17,934 bases of DNA, taken from contig JAITST010000286.1 in assembly GCA_031287585.1 (NCBI GenBank), positions 1-17,934 on the forward strand. The letters run 5' to 3'. The translations under genes and the position numbers were made by a program. A model generated the notes under the pieces. That model saw only the letters and a program-made list of their open reading frames with translations. It did no database searches and was not told where the DNA came from. The stretch comes from Planctomycetaceae bacterium. Its GTDB lineage: Bacteria > Planctomycetota > Planctomycetia > Pirellulales > Thermoguttaceae. Positions 1-7,438 of the stretch are shown here, in pieces. The stretch's first letter is position 1. The number at the start of each line of letters is the position of its first letter.

Positions 1-657
1 CGAATCAAAGATGTTAAGATTAACAAAATTCAGAATGACAATACCGACGTTACGTGTGATTTACAGGCTGCTCTTGCTTGCGCGTTGGACTGTTATTTTA
101 CACGTCAAACGCGGAGAAATCAGTTGATTGTTGCATCACTAAGCGGTGGAACAATTGATAAACCAATGCTTACAAGTGCATACGTTACGGATTACTATAC
201 GACAAAAGATGATAGAGTTTTTCCGAGAAGAATGGTTCTGGTTGTTCCATGCGGGTTTGGACGTGTTCCCGCAAAAGAATGGAATCTCAAAGATAATGAA
301 CCAGTCTTTGTTCGAGAATTGGTTGTCACTTATCTTGATACCGACACTCCGCCCTCGGAAGACGAATTTGTAATTGAATTACCAGAACCCACTGGCATCG
401 GAGATGGTGTAGATTATGAAAAAGGGGCGACGCGAATTTTCGCTGGTTTACACCCTGATTTTGGATTGAAAATAACATTGACGGACTTACCAAGATTGTT
501 AAACGCAAACAGGGCGGAAGCCGCCAAGCGTGACCATGTGCCGGATGTGACGTATAACAAAACGCTTGATATTGTAGTCAGAGTTTTGTTGTTTGCCTTT
601 GGAATGCTTCTTCTCATAATCGGCATATACGGTTCGAGAAGAAGCCGCAGGAATTGA
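1..657 (+). CDS. C-terminal part of a membrane-anchored protein of unknown function (5' partial)
   Basis: The frame is open from the first base of the window, so the true start lies upstream and 218 residues are visible. A TTG at 85 could in principle start translation, but the sequence before it (reading IKDVKINKIQNDNTDVTCDL) continues the same frame and looks coding. Most of the visible protein is hydrophilic and rich in beta-type segments. It ends in one hydrophobic helix (about the last 30 residues, VVRVLLFAFGMLLLIIGIY) followed by a basic tail SRRSRRN. This predicts a C-tail anchor with the bulk of the protein outside and the basic tail in the cytoplasm, by the positive-inside rule. I do not recognise the family. 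A perfect hairpin (789-814) follows about 130 bases after the stop. Confidence 0.7.
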   Translation, partial: RIKDVKINKIQNDNTDVTCDLQAALACALDCYFTRQTRRNQLIVASLSGGTIDKPMLTSAYVTDYYTTKDDRVFPRRMVLVVPCGFGRVPAKEWNLKDNEPVFVRELVVTYLDTDTPPSEDEFVIELPEPTGIGDGVDYEKGATRIFAGLHPDFGLKITLTDLPRLLNANRAEAAKRDHVPDVTYNKTLDIVVRVLLFAFGMLLLIIGIYGSRRSRRN

Positions 658-788
658 ATTTAGTAACTTCAACAATTTAACCAATTATTACTCCAATGAT
701 GAACACGAAAGAAAACTCCGCCTGACACTGGATAGCATTACCCAAATTACTTAAATCAACGCCCCAGACATTAGATAATACAAGTGGA

Positions 789-814
789 TGTAAAAATTTG
801 CAAAAATTTTTACA
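789..814. repeat. Perfect 11-bp inverted repeat with GCAA loop
   Basis: TGTAAAAATTT (789-799) is the exact reverse complement of AAATTTTTACA (804-814), separated by GCAA, which as RNA would be a GNRA tetraloop. It lies between the membrane protein (stop 657) and the nuclease gene (start 910), just upstream of the predicted promoter at 832-860. It could be a weak terminator for the first gene or an operator for the nuclease. The stem is very A+T-rich and no clean U-run follows, so I prefer regulatory site over terminator. Confidence 0.5.
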
Positions 815-831
815 AGAATGGAAAATTGATA

Positions 832-860
832 TTTTCAGAAATGTAAAACGTTGTTACAAT
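832..860 (+). promoter_or_regulatory. Predicted sigma-70-type promoter of the nuclease gene
   Basis: TTTTCA (832-837) and TACAAT (855-860) are separated by exactly 17 bases. The -10 matches the consensus at 5 of 6 positions and the -35 at 4 of 6. The expected transcription start is near 867, giving a leader of about 43 bases before the ATG at 910. Confidence 0.4.
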
Positions 861-909
861 CCGTTTTTCGTTTCGCTTCACTACTTTTTAACAAAAACAG
901 GGTAATGCA

Positions 910-2037
910 ATGGACTTTCGCGACCAAATCAAGACGTTTTCAGACCGCATTTTAAAAATTAAAGATTCCGTGACTACGGAGGAAGCCACTAAAAACGCCT
1001 TCATTATGCCGATGTTGCAGTATCTCGGGTACGATGTTTTTAATCCGTTGGAAATTGTACCGGAGTTTGTCGCAGATATTGGTACGAAAAAAGGCGAAAA
1101 AATCGACTATGCTGTTATCCGCGACAACAAGCCGCTCATTCTAATTGAGTGCAAACATTGGGAAAAAAATCTTGACCTCCATCAGGGGCAACTCATCCGT
1201 TATTTTCAAGCCGCAAACGCACGTTTCGGGATATTGACCAACGGCATAAAATACCGGTTTTATACCGACCTTGAAAAACAAAACATAATGGACGAAAAGC
1301 CGTTTTTCGAGTTTGATATGACCGAAATAAAAGACAATCAAATTGAAGAGTTAAAAAAATTTCACAAGTCCTATTTCGACATTGAGAATATTTTCAACAC
1401 CGCTAGCGACCTCAAATATACGTCGGAAATTCGTAACATAATTCAGAACGAAATTACTAACCCTAGTGAGTGGTTTGTGCGTGGTATCACGAAATTGATT
1501 TATTCCAGTATGATTACGTCAAAGGTGTTGGAACAGTTCACCGCTTTAACTAAAAAATCGTTTGCACAGGTAATAAATGACACAGTAACGTCGCGGCTTA
1601 ATAATGCCCTGAAACAAGAGTCAACAGAAACTACACAACCAACAACAACGGAACAAGAGCAGCCAGTTGACACTGAACAGGAAACCGGAATTGTAACAAC
1701 GGAAGAAGAGTTAGAAGGTTTTTATACTGTGCGTGCGGCGTTGCGTAGTGTTGTTCCGATGGAAAGAATCACGTATCGTGACGCGCTAACCTACTTCGCA
1801 ATCTTACTGGATGATAACAACCGCAAACCGATTTGTCGGTTATACTTTAACGGTACACGAAAGTATATTGCAACGTTCGATGAAAACAAGAAGGAAACAA
1901 AGTACGAGATGAAAAAGATGGATGACATATTTTCGCATACCGAAACGATGACGCAGTCTATTGTCAATTACGAAAATCCGAAAAGCAAGGTTATTGAAAA
2001 ACCCAAAAATGATACGGCTAACGATGTGTCAGACTAA
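910..2037 (+). CDS. Stand-alone HsdR N-terminal-type PD-(D/E)XK nuclease (type I restriction-like)
   Basis: The 375-residue protein starts with the domain found at the N-terminus of type I restriction subunit HsdR and in the short COG4748-like family. The nuclease core is visible: D66 in EKIDYAV, E80 and K82 in LILIECKHW, then the family's Q94-xxx-Y98 motif (QLIRY). A helical region (about 140-240) follows, then a Thr/Gln/Glu-rich linker (240-268). The C-terminal domain (about 270-355) carries NRKPICRLYFNGTRKY, as in other members of this short family. There is no helicase motor. The start follows AGGG with about seven bases between. No methyltransferase or specificity subunit lies beside it, so it is not part of a normal type I restriction set here. 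The role is DNA cleavage by inference; a nucleic-acid defence function is likely but not shown. Confidence 0.88.
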   Translation: MDFRDQIKTFSDRILKIKDSVTTEEATKNAFIMPMLQYLGYDVFNPLEIVPEFVADIGTKKGEKIDYAVIRDNKPLILIECKHWEKNLDLHQGQLIRYFQAANARFGILTNGIKYRFYTDLEKQNIMDEKPFFEFDMTEIKDNQIEELKKFHKSYFDIENIFNTASDLKYTSEIRNIIQNEITNPSEWFVRGITKLIYSSMITSKVLEQFTALTKKSFAQVINDTVTSRLNNALKQESTETTQPTTTEQEQPVDTEQETGIVTTEEELEGFYTVRAALRSVVPMERITYRDALTYFAILLDDNNRKPICRLYFNGTRKYIATFDENKKETKYEMKKMDDIFSHTETMTQSIVNYENPKSKVIEKPKNDTANDVSD

Positions 2038-2043
2038 ACTACC

Positions 2044-2155
2044 ACCGGCTATAAGCCGGTAGGTTCAATAGTAAGTTCGCGAGCATAGGTGATTGCGTCC
2101 TGTCGGGGCTAGAAGGTATGTAGTTACCGCCTATCGCCGTACCATAATTTTATTT
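2044..2155. other. Structured intergenic segment with a strong hairpin (possible terminator or IS200/IS605 end remnant)
   Basis: ACCGGCT (2044-2050), three bases, then AGCCGGT (2054-2060) form a perfect hairpin seven bases after the nuclease stop. It is followed by AGGTTCAATAG, not a U-run. Further on, GGTGAT (2087-2092) can pair with ATCGCC (2136-2141) with one wobble. A G+C-rich hairpin followed by TTCAA resembles the right ends and omega-RNA 3' parts of IS200/IS605-type elements, but there is no tnpA or tnpB. It may be only the transcription end of the converging nuclease and protease genes. Confidence 0.35.
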
Positions 2156-2194
2156 TACGATATGAGCAAATTTCAACTGTGTTAGGTACAACAT

Positions 2195-4639
2195 CTATTT
2201 TTCATCATCTTCTTCCGGTTCCGGCGGTGGAACTGGTAACGGTTGAAGCCCCAGTGATTTTTCTACCGCTAGCGTTATGGCGGCACATTCGCCTAGCGCG
2301 AGATAGTACGTCGTCAAAAGCCGACCGGACAAAAGACCAAACGCCCGATAATAATCAGGCGGTCCCCATTCGACTTCATGCCATTCCGGTACGAAAAACA
2401 TTCCTAGTGTTGTTTCACGTTTGGCGTGTTCAAACGGATACGGCGTATCGGAAAAAAATGCCCGACAATGTTTACATATCTGTCGCATCTGGTCGGTATT
2501 CTCTTCAATCGAACTCCAAAGTGAAACGGCTTTATCTTTGGGGAGCGACGATAAAATTTCAAACCATCTTCCTACCACTGTGAACGTTCGATTTACGGCG
2601 TTAAATTCTGTTCGCTTCTTACCTATCATTTCAAGAATCGGATACAGCGTTTCAAAACGTCGATAGAGTTCCGCTCCGTCTTCGGTTCGATTTTGAATTT
2701 CCGGCTGTTTCAATAATTCACGTGCGCAAAATATCCGTTCCGAAACAGCGATGTCACGTCCCGAAAGTTTCGAGTATTGTACAGTAAGTTGTGCTTCAAA
2801 AAGTTCCGTTTTCTGCGTCGCCTCTTGTAACGACCTGAACGAAAATTTCATCTTGGACATATCCGGTTTATTTCCAATCCGAAATAGTTCACGGAAGTAT
2901 AACGCCTGACGAACTTGGTTTTCCAATGTATTATATTCTTTCGCCGCACCTTGTGCGTCATCGATGGAATCGCTTTGACGTTCCCTTGCTTGACGAAGCC
3001 GGTACTCGGCTTGTCTTACATCCCGCGACGGTGAGACATCGGAAAGCGGGAGAAATTGACCTTGAATGTAAGAACACAGAAACATTTCTATAACGGCATC
3101 CCGTCCCAAGTTTTCACGGCGTAGTTGGTCGATAACGGCTCCGGCGTTTCTCAACATACCGGGTTCAAGATTCATACCGACTTCATTCCTATAAAAATCG
3201 AGAGAAACCTCACGGCTCAATCCCAGAAAATTTCGGAAGAACAAACTCGCTGGCAGATCGACATGCAAAACACCCGGCTCTGCCATTTCGTTTGCCGCCG
3301 CAATCCGGTCAGTATCACAAGGATGAGTATCGCTGATTCCCGTCTTGCTTGTTCGTATAACCTTCGTTGCCATACGGTCCAACTCATCATTGAAGATATT
3401 CATATTTGCCGCAATGAGAAGCGGATAATTGTCCGGTAGCCGGTCTTCGTTCAACATGTAGTTGATGTCGTTGATAGTTTTGTCGCTGGCGATACTCAAC
3501 ATAAGGGATCGTTTTATCATAGCAGCAAATTGGGTACTGCCGCAGAGCCGGATTCCAAAACTGTCGGCATCATATTCCATCTGTCGGCTCATAAAACCAG
3601 CAACGTATTGACCGAGTATCATCAAAACCCAAATAAACCGCCGGATGACCCAAATACAAAAACGCATCAAAAGAAACACAAAACCTAGTTGACCAAACAT
3701 GGAAGCCGTAACCAACATCTGATCAGAACGGTCTCGGTAGTGATAGATATGGGCAAACCAATAGAGAATTGTTCGGACAATATAATCCATTCGTCGGGTA
3801 CCCGCTTGTGTGAAATGCCCAAATTCGTGAGCCAAAACACCGGCAAATTCTGTTGTTGTCATTCCGGCAACCAGCGGTAAACCGATCATCAGGTCACAAT
3901 TGTTACCGCCAAAGATTGCCCCCCAAATACCGTGTGGCATTACGGCGTAGGCGTTGACATCGCAGTTGACGAAAATTCGTTTCGGCATCGGCGCACCGAT
4001 ATAAGTACAAAGATTCTGTACGAAATCGAAAAGTAACGGTTCGCGTTGTTGCGTGATTTCAAATCTGGTATCTTTCTCTCCCCAACCTAAAAAAAGCGGT
4101 TTGAGCAAAACGACGATTACTGCTCCAAGTGCAAATGGAATTCCAAGGATACTCCAAATGCTGCCTTTGTCTTCCAATTCTCTCATAGTAACTACTGTAA
4201 TGTACATATATTCAAGATAACAGAAACCAGCAATCAAACCGACGTAAACAATCGGCAACAGAATCACAAACAAGGCAGTCAGGAGAAGCCCGAATTTATA
4301 GCCGAAAGACATACTTTTACTTTTTAACGGCGTTTGCAGCGGTGTCAGTAACATCGTTCGGAATTTCTGAAATTCGTCCATATTTTGCAACGTTGGACAA
4401 AGACTAAACGAACCGTCGCCCGGTATCAAAGGATTCGGTACTTTCTTATCCGCTTCCTTATTCACCGACGGTGGCGGAGACGGCGGTACAGACGGAGAAG
4501 TCGTCACCGCCTTTGCCGTTGTAACCTGTCCGATAACAAAAACGGTATTACACTTCGGACACTTCGCTTTACGACCGTTCAATGTGTCGCTAACTTCACG
4601 GGAAAAACCACACTGTGGACAAACAGCAGATACGGACAT
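2195..4639 (-). CDS. M48-family zinc metalloprotease with N-terminal MJ0042-type zinc ribbon, membrane protein
   Basis: The 814-residue protein begins with a zinc ribbon, C7-P-Q-C10 and C27-P-K-C30, of the type fused to many planctomycete and myxobacterial proteins. A Pro/Ser-rich linker (40-75) follows, then two or three membrane helices (about 113-150 and 162-183). The M48 catalytic motif HEFGH is at 271-275 and the third zinc ligand region E355-YDA-D359 follows a further hydrophobic hairpin (about 315-350). This is the arrangement of HtpX/Ste24-like membrane proteases. The C-terminal 400 residues are helical, with no motif I recognise, and are much longer than in HtpX (about 290 residues). 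The start is supported by GGGGAAAGGA six bases upstream. Expected role: cleavage of membrane or envelope proteins, with the ribbon as a binding or sensing module. The activity is family knowledge; the substrate is unknown. Confidence 0.88.
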   Translation of the reverse strand: MSVSAVCPQCGFSREVSDTLNGRKAKCPKCNTVFVIGQVTTAKAVTTSPSVPPSPPPSVNKEADKKVPNPLIPGDGSFSLCPTLQNMDEFQKFRTMLLTPLQTPLKSKSMSFGYKFGLLLTALFVILLPIVYVGLIAGFCYLEYMYITVVTMRELEDKGSIWSILGIPFALGAVIVVLLKPLFLGWGEKDTRFEITQQREPLLFDFVQNLCTYIGAPMPKRIFVNCDVNAYAVMPHGIWGAIFGGNNCDLMIGLPLVAGMTTTEFAGVLAHEFGHFTQAGTRRMDYIVRTILYWFAHIYHYRDRSDQMLVTASMFGQLGFVFLLMRFCIWVIRRFIWVLMILGQYVAGFMSRQMEYDADSFGIRLCGSTQFAAMIKRSLMLSIASDKTINDINYMLNEDRLPDNYPLLIAANMNIFNDELDRMATKVIRTSKTGISDTHPCDTDRIAAANEMAEPGVLHVDLPASLFFRNFLGLSREVSLDFYRNEVGMNLEPGMLRNAGAVIDQLRRENLGRDAVIEMFLCSYIQGQFLPLSDVSPSRDVRQAEYRLRQARERQSDSIDDAQGAAKEYNTLENQVRQALYFRELFRIGNKPDMSKMKFSFRSLQEATQKTELFEAQLTVQYSKLSGRDIAVSERIFCARELLKQPEIQNRTEDGAELYRRFETLYPILEMIGKKRTEFNAVNRTFTVVGRWFEILSSLPKDKAVSLWSSIEENTDQMRQICKHCRAFFSDTPYPFEHAKRETTLGMFFVPEWHEVEWGPPDYYRAFGLLSGRLLTTYYLALGECAAITLAVEKSLGLQPLPVPPPEPEEDDEK

Positions 4640-4762
4640 AGTTCCTTTCCCCTCACGGTATAGCCATAAGCAAAAATGTTGGTGATGAATAAAACATAAT
4701 TGATTTTAGGGTACTCTGCAATGGACTTGTTTGGAAACTAAATCTAGGATTACATTATATCA

Positions 4763-7225
4763 CTACGGTTTCCATCTATACATCACGACTTTCGCTTTGT
4801 AATCATCTTCTAGGAAGATAATATACTCACCGCTTTTGAGACGATGTGCGCTCAAACATTCCCGCATATCTTGTAACCCCACCTCGCCGACAGTAGCTGG
4901 ATCGGGTTCCATCCAGCCGACAGGTTTGCCATTGTCGATACGATAGACTTCAACATGCCCCGTTTTAATTCCAGATTCCTTCGACGCTCCGGTATAAGGT
5001 GCGAACAGATAATCACCAGCAATATCAAAGCCCGTCGGTTCGCAAGATTCGTGTCCTTTTGAACCGGCAACATACGGTAATACAATTTTCCATCGCAACT
5101 TACCGTCAGTTTTACCAGAGTCTTTCCCTTTGAGGAAATTATCGTAACGACAAACAACCGCTCCCATAGGTTTCCAATGTTGGTTCTTATGTTCCACGCC
5201 GTCAACAACCGCACAGCCGCCGAGATACAACGTGTCCGTTGTAACATCATAACGAATACGTTTAACTTGTGTAAAATCCGCAGACGGTGGAAAAATATCG
5301 AGATTATCGAAATTCCAAATTGGATAATCGAGTTTGTCGAGTCCTTGAAAACGGAAACGCCGGATACCGTCTTTCAACGTTGCCTGCCAAACATCGCCGC
5401 TGGAATCAACCCACCAACCTTCGATAGGCGGAGCATCTTTTTCACGTGCGTTAAATTCTTTTGGAAGCATAAAAAGTTGAAAGACATTAGAAAGCGAGTT
5501 TCGCCAAATCCATTCGCCCTGTTCTGGTTGACCTGGCAGCCAATCTTGATTGTCCTTAATATGTTTCGGAGCAATTAAAACCGCCGCTGTAACAGGAACT
5601 CGTTCATTATCGAAATCAAGTTTATAAACTTGAAGATATTGGAAATTCATATCGTGAACGAACAAAAACTTTTTTCCGGCGATGTTTCGTACCCAAACAC
5701 CACTAGAATCTTTTAGATTTAATCTTGGGTCACGGTAACTATCTTTCCCGTCATTCGGCGGCGTGTCCGTTTTGAATCGGGGATTAGGCTTGAACGCTGT
5801 CCCATTGGAAAATGTTGCTTCCTCGCCTACCGGTTTTGAAAAATCAAGTTTGAAACGTTCTTCTTTTGTGTACGCAAACGTTTCGTCGTCGGGGTCAAGC
5901 GTTGCACAATCAATAAAGCACAAACCGAAAAGCCGCCAATTCAATTTCCAATGGCTCAAACATTTTACGCCCTCCTCACTTACGCCGACATTTTTCCGAA
6001 GCGGCAACACAAGAGGAACTACTTCGTCAGTAGGGGCGTAAGATTCAAGAATCGTTCCGCCGCCGTTGGTTGACCAATCGCTTGCAACGTAAACGTTTCC
6101 TTTGCCATCTACTCCAATGGCGGTAATGTTATTAAATACCTGATCGCCGAAAACACCGAATTTTCGACCAATCATCGTAATACCGAATAAATTATTGGTC
6201 TGAACATAATCCGATTCTTTCTTCTCAAAGAAGAAAATAGTTTGCCAAATTCCCGTGTCGGCAACAAGTAATTGACCTTTTTGATCGAAACAAAATGCGG
6301 ACGGATGATAATTATGCGGGAAATTCTCTTCCAGATTTTCGGGGACAACTATTGGACAGTACACAGTATCTCCGTCTCGTTTTTGTTTCAAAAACAATGT
6401 TCCGTTTTTGTCAAATACAAGAAACCGTTCGGCAAGATGCGATTCGCGGGGACGTTCAACGAGAACCCAAAGATTACCGTCGCCATCACAAGCAAGTTGC
6501 CGAATATCTTTTTCGTAACCTACTGGCACCGACCACGCCGCCTTTTTTACCATCGTTTCGGCATCGTAAATTTCGATACAATTTTTGTGCGGATTACTTA
6601 CATAGAGCCGTTGCTCATCCGCCCAAAGTCCGGTAATCGCGGCGGCGTGATAACTCTTTTCACCGACGGAAACTTCGTTGACAACGAGGTACGATTTTGG
6701 TAACGTATCGCCTTTACCGCCTTTGCCGTGTTCAAACGATGCGCCTTTGGTAAAATCACTTCGCAACCTTCGCGACACGCCGTACCATTGAAAACCCTTG
6801 GGGGGCCACGTATCGGGATCGTTGAGTCCGCCGCCTTCGTTGTTGCCGGAAAGGGCGATGTAAACATATTTTTCGTTCGCCGCAACCGCTGCCCCGCCGT
6901 TGAATCCCCAACCGTGAGTGTGATTCGCGCTGCCGAGCATTTTGCCGTCTTTGTACATCGAACAGTTTCCGCCGCCTTCCTCCCAAGGAACATTGGTATA
7001 AACAGTTCCATCTGGCGTAACGTGCATTGCGGCAATGTCCTGCTGCACCCAACAACCCTTACCATCTTTCAAACCGCCAAAACTATTACCGATCCAAGAC
7101 GTTCGGTAATTCGTCAACGGTTGCGAACCGTTCGACGCAACAATTCCGGTAACAACTGGCTCAAACGCAAGAGCAGACGAAACGGTGAACAAACAACAAG
7201 CGACGAGATTGAATAGTAGTTTCAT
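4763..7225 (-). CDS. Large secreted propeller-like (NHL/YVTN-type) protein
   Basis: The 820 residues start with a signal peptide (MKLLFNLVACCLFTVSSALA, probable cleavage before FEP). The mature part shows repeated blade-like segments with hydrophobic strands ending in Asp-Gly or Gly-Asn turns, for example ACDGDGNLWVLVERP, CFDQKGQLLVADTG and IGVDGKGNVYVAS, typical of NHL or SMP-30-like beta propellers. No catalytic residues can be assigned. It probably acts in the periplasm or outside the cell, perhaps in carbohydrate or ligand binding; this is inference. There is no obvious Shine-Dalgarno before the ATG. It lies downstream of the glycosidase-like gene on the same strand, 213 bases away with a hairpin (7262-7279) between, so it may share its transcript. 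Confidence 0.72.
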   Translation of the reverse strand: MKLLFNLVACCLFTVSSALAFEPVVTGIVASNGSQPLTNYRTSWIGNSFGGLKDGKGCWVQQDIAAMHVTPDGTVYTNVPWEEGGGNCSMYKDGKMLGSANHTHGWGFNGGAAVAANEKYVYIALSGNNEGGGLNDPDTWPPKGFQWYGVSRRLRSDFTKGASFEHGKGGKGDTLPKSYLVVNEVSVGEKSYHAAAITGLWADEQRLYVSNPHKNCIEIYDAETMVKKAAWSVPVGYEKDIRQLACDGDGNLWVLVERPRESHLAERFLVFDKNGTLFLKQKRDGDTVYCPIVVPENLEENFPHNYHPSAFCFDQKGQLLVADTGIWQTIFFFEKKESDYVQTNNLFGITMIGRKFGVFGDQVFNNITAIGVDGKGNVYVASDWSTNGGGTILESYAPTDEVVPLVLPLRKNVGVSEEGVKCLSHWKLNWRLFGLCFIDCATLDPDDETFAYTKEERFKLDFSKPVGEEATFSNGTAFKPNPRFKTDTPPNDGKDSYRDPRLNLKDSSGVWVRNIAGKKFLFVHDMNFQYLQVYKLDFDNERVPVTAAVLIAPKHIKDNQDWLPGQPEQGEWIWRNSLSNVFQLFMLPKEFNAREKDAPPIEGWWVDSSGDVWQATLKDGIRRFRFQGLDKLDYPIWNFDNLDIFPPSADFTQVKRIRYDVTTDTLYLGGCAVVDGVEHKNQHWKPMGAVVCRYDNFLKGKDSGKTDGKLRWKIVLPYVAGSKGHESCEPTGFDIAGDYLFAPYTGASKESGIKTGHVEVYRIDNGKPVGWMEPDPATVGEVGLQDMRECLSAHRLKSGEYIIFLEDDYKAKVVMYRWKP

Positions 7226-7261
7226 GATGGTTGGATCGGTTAGTTGTTGTGAAGTTGTTTC

Positions 7262-7279
7262 CGTCAGTTAAAACTGACG
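7262..7279. repeat. Perfect 8-bp inverted repeat in the leader of the propeller gene
   Basis: CGTCAGTT (7262-7269) and AACTGACG (7272-7279) are exact reverse complements separated by two bases. The hairpin is 37 bases upstream of the propeller-gene ATG and about 160 bases after the stop of the gene at 7439, read on the minus strand. There is no U-run in that direction, so it is more likely an operator or a leader hairpin than an intrinsic terminator. Confidence 0.4.
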
Positions 7280-7438
7280 ACAAAACGTGATATCTTGGAG
7301 TAATCGAAGTTCCGACAACTTCTCGCCCGCTTATTGTACCAGAATTTTTTATTACGCAATTCGTTCTCGTTTTACGAAAAACAACGTATGTTCCGGCTTT
7401 CAATCTATACCGACTTAACAATACTCTTTAACAATATC

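Noticed and set aside
2060..2075. tRNA T-arm-like GGTTCAA
   Set aside because: No acceptor, D or anticodon arms can be drawn around it.
2179..2583. 134-codon plus-strand frame antisense to the M48 protease
   Set aside because: Shadow of a well-supported gene on the opposite strand.
7161..7421. 86-codon minus-strand frame overlapping the start of the propeller gene
   Set aside because: It covers the leader and the signal-peptide region in another frame; the in-frame ATG at 7225 gives a proper signal peptide.
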